DNA from: Pseudomonadota bacterium | GTDB lineage: Bacteria > Pseudomonadota > Alphaproteobacteria > Sphingomonadales > Sphingomonadaceae | Assembly (NCBI GenBank): GCA_023422695.1 | Contig: JAFAGN010000081.1 | Location: forward strand, 1-16,239 | DNA length: 16,239 nt | Direction: 5' to 3' | Shown here: in pieces, positions 13,331-16,239 of the stretch | How positions within the stretch are numbered: position 1 is the first letter of the stretch | How the letters are laid out: every line of letters begins with the position of its first letter | The notes under the pieces: model-generated | Seen by the model: the letters and a program-made list of their open reading frames with translations, nothing else | Databases searched by the model: none | Told to the model about the DNA's origin: nothing | Position numbers and translations under genes: made by a program

Positions 13331-14140
13331 TCAGTTGAGCGCGACGAACCGCGCCATATCGTCGCGGGTCAAATAGCGCACCTCGTCGAACGGCGTGCTG
13401 TTGGTAAGCGCGTAAAAGGCGCGCGCTTTGGCGTCGTCCATTCCCATTTCGCGGTAGTAACCGAGGTATTCGGCGTGGACCGGGTCGCTGGGAGCATAGT
13501 CGTTGGCTTCGCGCCCGGTGTCGTCGGCCCAGCTGTGCACCCCGAACTCGGCGTCGGGCGCGGCGCGGCGCGTGGTGCCTGCAAGCCACAGCTCGACCGC
13601 GCCTGAGCGCACCGAACCGCCGCTCGGCACGATGGTTTCCATCCCGGCGCGGCGGATCGCGCGCGCCAATATCAGATTGGCTTCCTCGTCGAGACTGCCG
13701 GGACAGTCGATCATTTCCAGCTGCTTCAGCCCCGGAAACGCGGCAAGCATCGCCGCAAACTGGCGCGGCGTGGCCGACGTGACGTCGCCCGCCATACGTA
13801 CCGTCGTTCCGTCGACAACCGCAAAGGGGCCAAATTGCGCCTTGGCGCGGCCCTGCGTCGCCAGCGCCGCGCTCGGGGCATAACGCCGCGTCGCGGCCAT
13901 ATCGGCGTCGTTGGCCAGCCCGTCGTCGTCGAGCAGCGCCGCATCGTCGTCGATCGCGGCGTCATCGTCAGCGGCGTCGTCGTCAGCGGCTTCGATGTCG
14001 CTGCCGTCGTCCCATGTCCAGCTGACCGTCGTGGTGACGGTCCAGCCCTGCTGCGCCTGCGCCTGCGCGGGCGCGAACGCCAGCACCGCGGCGCAAAGCG
14101 CGACGAACAGGGTGCGGACGAGGGCGACGGGCGACATCAT
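13331..14140 (-). CDS. Secreted ClpP-fold-like protein (COG3904 type) with acidic repeat
   Basis: The 269-residue product has a signal peptide (about 1-29, ending AQAQAQ), a short WTVTTTVSWTWDDGSD segment, a very acidic Asp/Ala-rich stretch (44-80) made of near-repeats of DDDAA, and a C-terminal domain (about 100-269). That domain resembles COG3904 predicted periplasmic proteins with a ClpP/crotonase-like fold: the CPGS turn (146-149), a helix LILARAIRRAG, then a VRSGAVELWLAG segment where the usual Cys-Ala-Ser-Ala-Cys site would be, and FGVHSWAD. Ser179 and His202 are candidates for a Ser-His pair, but the flanking cysteines are missing, so activity is uncertain. ATG 14140 or 14137 can start it; GAGCGGGGG lies upstream. 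It follows the GST gene by 87 bases. Confidence 0.7.
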   Translation of the reverse strand: MMSPVALVRTLFVALCAAVLAFAPAQAQAQQGWTVTTTVSWTWDDGSDIEAADDDAADDDAAIDDDAALLDDDGLANDADMAATRRYAPSAALATQGRAKAQFGPFAVVDGTTVRMAGDVTSATPRQFAAMLAAFPGLKQLEMIDCPGSLDEEANLILARAIRRAGMETIVPSGGSVRSGAVELWLAGTTRRAAPDAEFGVHSWADDTGREANDYAPSDPVHAEYLGYYREMGMDDAKARAFYALTNSTPFDEVRYLTRDDMARFVALN

Positions 14141-14164
14141 GCCCCCGCTCTCGCGCCCGCGCGC

Positions 14165-14178
14165 TTGCCAAATGGCAA
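14165..14178. promoter_or_regulatory. Palindrome upstream of the COG3904-type gene
   Basis: TTGCCAAATGGCAA pairs six bases on each side (TTGCCA with TGGCAA) about 25 bases upstream of the start at 14140. A dimeric regulator could bind such a site, or it may be chance. It is the only clear symmetry in this short gap. Confidence 0.25.
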
Positions 14179-14227
14179 AGCACCAGCGTCAGCGCCGCGT
14201 TAACCCCGTTGCGGGACGTTTATCCGA

Positions 14228-14881
14228 TCAATCGCGGTCGGGCGCGCCGCCGGGAAAATAATGGCGATACGGCCGCGCGCCATCGACCGCGCGCGCGACC
14301 GACGGATGCGCGAGCAGGCGCGCACGATAGCCGCGCAGATTGGCAAACTGCGCCGGGATTTCGTGCACCCAGTCGGCGTAGAACAGCGACGGCGCCGCGG
14401 CGCAGTCGGCCAGCGTGAAGTCGTCGGGCGTCGCCCAGCCGCCCCCCGCCAATTGGGTGTCGAGCCAGCGATAGATGGTGTCGAGCGACGCGCGCGCCTT
14501 GTCGACGATCATCGGCGCATGGCCTTCCGGTCCGCGAATCCGGTCGTTCACGATGTCCTGCATCACCGCCATCACATGCAGGTCGAACACGCGGTCCATC
14601 TGCCGCACCCGCAGCGCCGCGTCGGGATCTTCGGGGATCAGCCGCGGGTGAGGCTGCACGCGGTCGAGATATTCGACGATGATCGACGTTTCGAACAAGG
14701 TCCGGTCGCCATCGACCAGCAGCGGAAATTTACCGATCGGCCACAGCGCGCGCAATTGCTCGCCATGCTGCGGAAATTCGGGGTCGACGTTGCGATAGTC
14801 GAAATCGATCCCTTTTTCATGCAGCGCGATCAACGCCTTCCAGGTGTAGGACGAAAAGGGGTGGCCATAGAAAATCAGCAT
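14228..14881 (-). CDS. Glutathione S-transferase family protein
   Basis: The 217-residue product has a thioredoxin-like N-terminal domain (1-75) and a helical C-terminal domain. Landmarks are YGHPFSSYTWKALIAL with candidate catalytic Ser10/Ser11, GKFPLLVDGD with cis-proline Pro53, FETSIIVEYLD with the glutathione-binding Glu64 and Ser66 region, and TLADCAAAPSLFYADW as the N-capping helix. It is not closely similar to the other GST in the window (8389-9060). ATG 14881 lies four bases after the stop of the PhnB-type gene, with its ribosome-binding purines inside that gene's end, so the two are almost certainly co-translated. Its substrate is unknown; the company of VOC proteins suggests handling of reactive or electrophilic compounds (inference). 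Confidence 0.9.
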   Translation of the reverse strand: MLIFYGHPFSSYTWKALIALHEKGIDFDYRNVDPEFPQHGEQLRALWPIGKFPLLVDGDRTLFETSIIVEYLDRVQPHPRLIPEDPDAALRVRQMDRVFDLHVMAVMQDIVNDRIRGPEGHAPMIVDKARASLDTIYRWLDTQLAGGGWATPDDFTLADCAAAPSLFYADWVHEIPAQFANLRGYRARLLAHPSVARAVDGARPYRHYFPGGAPDRD

Positions 14882-14885
14882 CGTC

Positions 14886-15368
14886 TCAGCCCTTTACCGC
14901 GGCTTCGATCGCCGCAATGTCGATCTTTTTCATCGTCATCATCGCTGCGAACGCGCGCTGCGCCACCGCCTTGTCGGGGCTCGTCGTCGCTTCGAGCAGG
15001 ACGCGCGGGGTGATTTGCCAGTTCAGCCCCCATTTGTCCTTGCACCAGCCGCAGGCGCTTTCCTGTCCACCATTGCCGACAATCGCGTTCCAGTAGCGGT
15101 CGGTTTCTTCCTGCGTGTCGGTATGCACCATGAACGAAAAGGCTTCGCTGTGCGGAAAGATCGGGCCGCCGTTGAGGCCGACGCAAGCTATTCCCAGCAC
15201 GGTGAATTCGACGGTCAGCGCGTCGCCCGCGTTGCCGCCGGGGAAATCGGTCGGCGCATAATGGACCGCGCCGACATGGCTGTCGGGAAAGGTCGCGGCA
15301 TAGAAGTTCGCTGCGTCCTCGGCATCCTTGTCGTACCACAGGCACAGCGCCAGGGGGGTTTTGGTCAT
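14886..15368 (-). CDS. PhnB/YjdN-type VOC-superfamily protein
   Basis: The 160-residue product matches the PhnB-like branch of the vicinal-oxygen-chelate superfamily (3-demethylubiquinone-9 3-methyltransferase domain in older naming). Diagnostic segments are CLWYDKDAEDAANFYAATF (9-27), NGGPIFPHSEAFSFMV (66-81), QEETDRYWNAIV (86-97) and CGWCKDKWGLNWQITPRVL (106-124). The reaction is unknown for this branch; the methyltransferase label is historical and should not be carried over. ATG 15368 has a strong GAGGAGAG ribosome-binding site. It lies 26 bases after the two-domain VOC gene and 4 bases before the GST gene, the middle of a three-gene operon. Confidence 0.9.
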   Translation of the reverse strand: MTKTPLALCLWYDKDAEDAANFYAATFPDSHVGAVHYAPTDFPGGNAGDALTVEFTVLGIACVGLNGGPIFPHSEAFSFMVHTDTQEETDRYWNAIVGNGGQESACGWCKDKWGLNWQITPRVLLEATTSPDKAVAQRAFAAMMTMKKIDIAAIEAAVKG

Positions 15369-15394
15369 CCTGTCTCTCCTCGGAATGATCGGGA

Positions 15395-16192
15395 CTATGC
15401 CTTGCGCGGCCCGACGAACCCAACCGCCGCGCCCTGCGGGTCGATCGCGTTCATCGCGAACTCGCCGCCGGGGATTTCCATCGGCTCGTTGGTAATCGTG
15501 CCGCCGTTGGCTGCGATCGCAGCGTGGGCGCGGTCGATATCGTCGACCCCGATGTAGAAGGTCCAGACCGGCGCCGGATACCCCGCCATCAGCGGCATGA
15601 TCGCGCCGATGCCGACGTCGCCGCGCTGGATGAAGCGATACGCGCCCAGCTCGCCCATCGGCATTTCGCCCTCCTGTCCCCAGCCGAAGTGCCTTGTGTA
15701 GAAAGCCACGGCGGCGTCGGGGTCCGACGTTGCCAGCTCGTTCCAGCGGATGTGCTGCGGTTCGGTGACCGAAAACACGTCGCTTGCCATGCCTTCCATG
15801 CCCGGCGGCGCGATCGGCGCCATGACATAGAAGGGCGCGCCCTGCGGGTCGGTCACCATCGCGATGCGCCCCACCGGCAGGTCGGTCGCGGGCATATGCA
15901 CCGCGCCGCCGTCGGCGGTGATCGCGGCCACGGCGGCATCGACATCGGCGACGTCCAGATAGCCGAACCAGCCGGGGCGGGCGCCGCCCGCCAGCATGTC
16001 GGCATTCAGCGCCAGCACGCCGCCCGCATGGCCGCCGTCGGCGCGGCCGATCATCCGATAATCCATGGCGCCCGCCGCGGGGTCGGCGTGGCTCGCTATC
16101 GTCCAGCCGACTACCGCGCCATAAAAGGACGCGGCCCCGGCGGGATCGCTGGTCATCAGTTCGTACCAGATGAAGTTGGCAGGGTTGCTCAT
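15395..16192 (-). CDS. Two-domain VOC-superfamily (glyoxalase-like) protein
   Basis: The 265-residue product is two VOC domains in tandem (about 7-125 and 148-262), each opening with W-EL-TSDP-A-FY---GW (9-30 and 150-171) and closing with a DPQGA segment (115-119 and 251-255). This arrangement resembles the 27-kDa-antigen/CFP-30-type VOC proteins; some relatives bind small carbonyl compounds, but no substrate can be read from sequence. The internal likeness points to an old duplication. ATG 16192 has a strong GAGGAGAG site, nearly identical to that of the next gene. It is the first gene I can see in the run VOC-VOC-GST; only 47 bases upstream are in the window, holding a repeat. Confidence 0.9.
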   Translation of the reverse strand: MSNPANFIWYELMTSDPAGAASFYGAVVGWTIASHADPAAGAMDYRMIGRADGGHAGGVLALNADMLAGGARPGWFGYLDVADVDAAVAAITADGGAVHMPATDLPVGRIAMVTDPQGAPFYVMAPIAPPGMEGMASDVFSVTEPQHIRWNELATSDPDAAVAFYTRHFGWGQEGEMPMGELGAYRFIQRGDVGIGAIMPLMAGYPAPVWTFYIGVDDIDRAHAAIAANGGTITNEPMEIPGGEFAMNAIDPQGAAVGFVGPRKA

Positions 16193-16210
16193 CGTCTCTC
16201 TCCTCTCAGT

Positions 16211-16239
16211 CCTCCCTGTCGCGAAGCGATGGGGAGGGG
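16211..16239. repeat. Edge-truncated intergenic repeat
   Basis: The stretch contains CTCCCTGTCGCGAAGCGATG followed by GGGAGGGG, whose ends pair (CTCCC with GGGAG, TCGC with GCGA). The same CTCCC...GGGGAGGGG plan opens the left arm of the element at 8162-8356, with a different hairpin head, so I take it to be a variant of that family cut by the window edge. It sits 18 bases upstream of the two-domain VOC start. Confidence 0.65.

Overview
The window looks like chromosomal DNA of a high-GC alphaproteobacterium, most likely a member of the Sphingomonadales (Sphingopyxis/Sphingomonas-like; genus not determined). This rests on three things seen here: the gene neighbourhoods (secB-murJ-trpS beside a Tim44-like gene, mltA and an Smr gene; rpmH-rnpA-yidD-yidC-engB), an EcfG-type stress promoter (GGAAC-N16-CGTT), and several short intergenic inverted repeats of the kind that litter sphingomonad genomes. 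I count 20 protein-coding genes. I see no tRNA, rRNA, transposase, phage gene, CRISPR array or frameshifted gene, and no gene-free stretch exceeds 300 bases.

Layout. 58-3196 (minus): secB, murJ and trpS form a tight operon (export chaperone, lipid II flippase, tryptophanyl-tRNA synthetase). 3429-6026 (plus): divergent from secB are a Tim44-like membrane-anchored protein, the lytic transglycosylase lipoprotein MltA and an Smr-domain protein. 6024-9188: four genes (smr end, dapE, cupin, GST, then the engB end) whose every junction holds an inverted-repeat element; dapE is bracketed by two copies of one family. 9189-12523 (minus): the classic rpmH-rnpA-yidD-yidC-engB cluster, linking ribosomal protein L34, RNase P protein, membrane-protein insertion and a ribosome-assembly GTPase; a perfect 31-bp hairpin lies between rnpA and yidD. 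12625-13303: a small PGPGW-type membrane protein (minus) diverges from an entericidin-like lipoprotein (plus) that has a textbook EcfG promoter. 13331-14140 (minus): a secreted ClpP-fold-like (COG3904-type) protein with an Asp/Ala-rich repeat. 14228-16192 (minus): a compact run of a two-domain VOC protein, a PhnB-type VOC protein and a glutathione transferase.

Most genes are conserved housekeeping functions in envelope biogenesis and protein export. The less ordinary content is the density and architecture of the intergenic inverted repeats, the stress-promoter/entericidin unit, the divergent COG3904-type secreted protein and the VOC-VOC-GST operon. I did not find convincing evidence of a wholly new multi-gene system.
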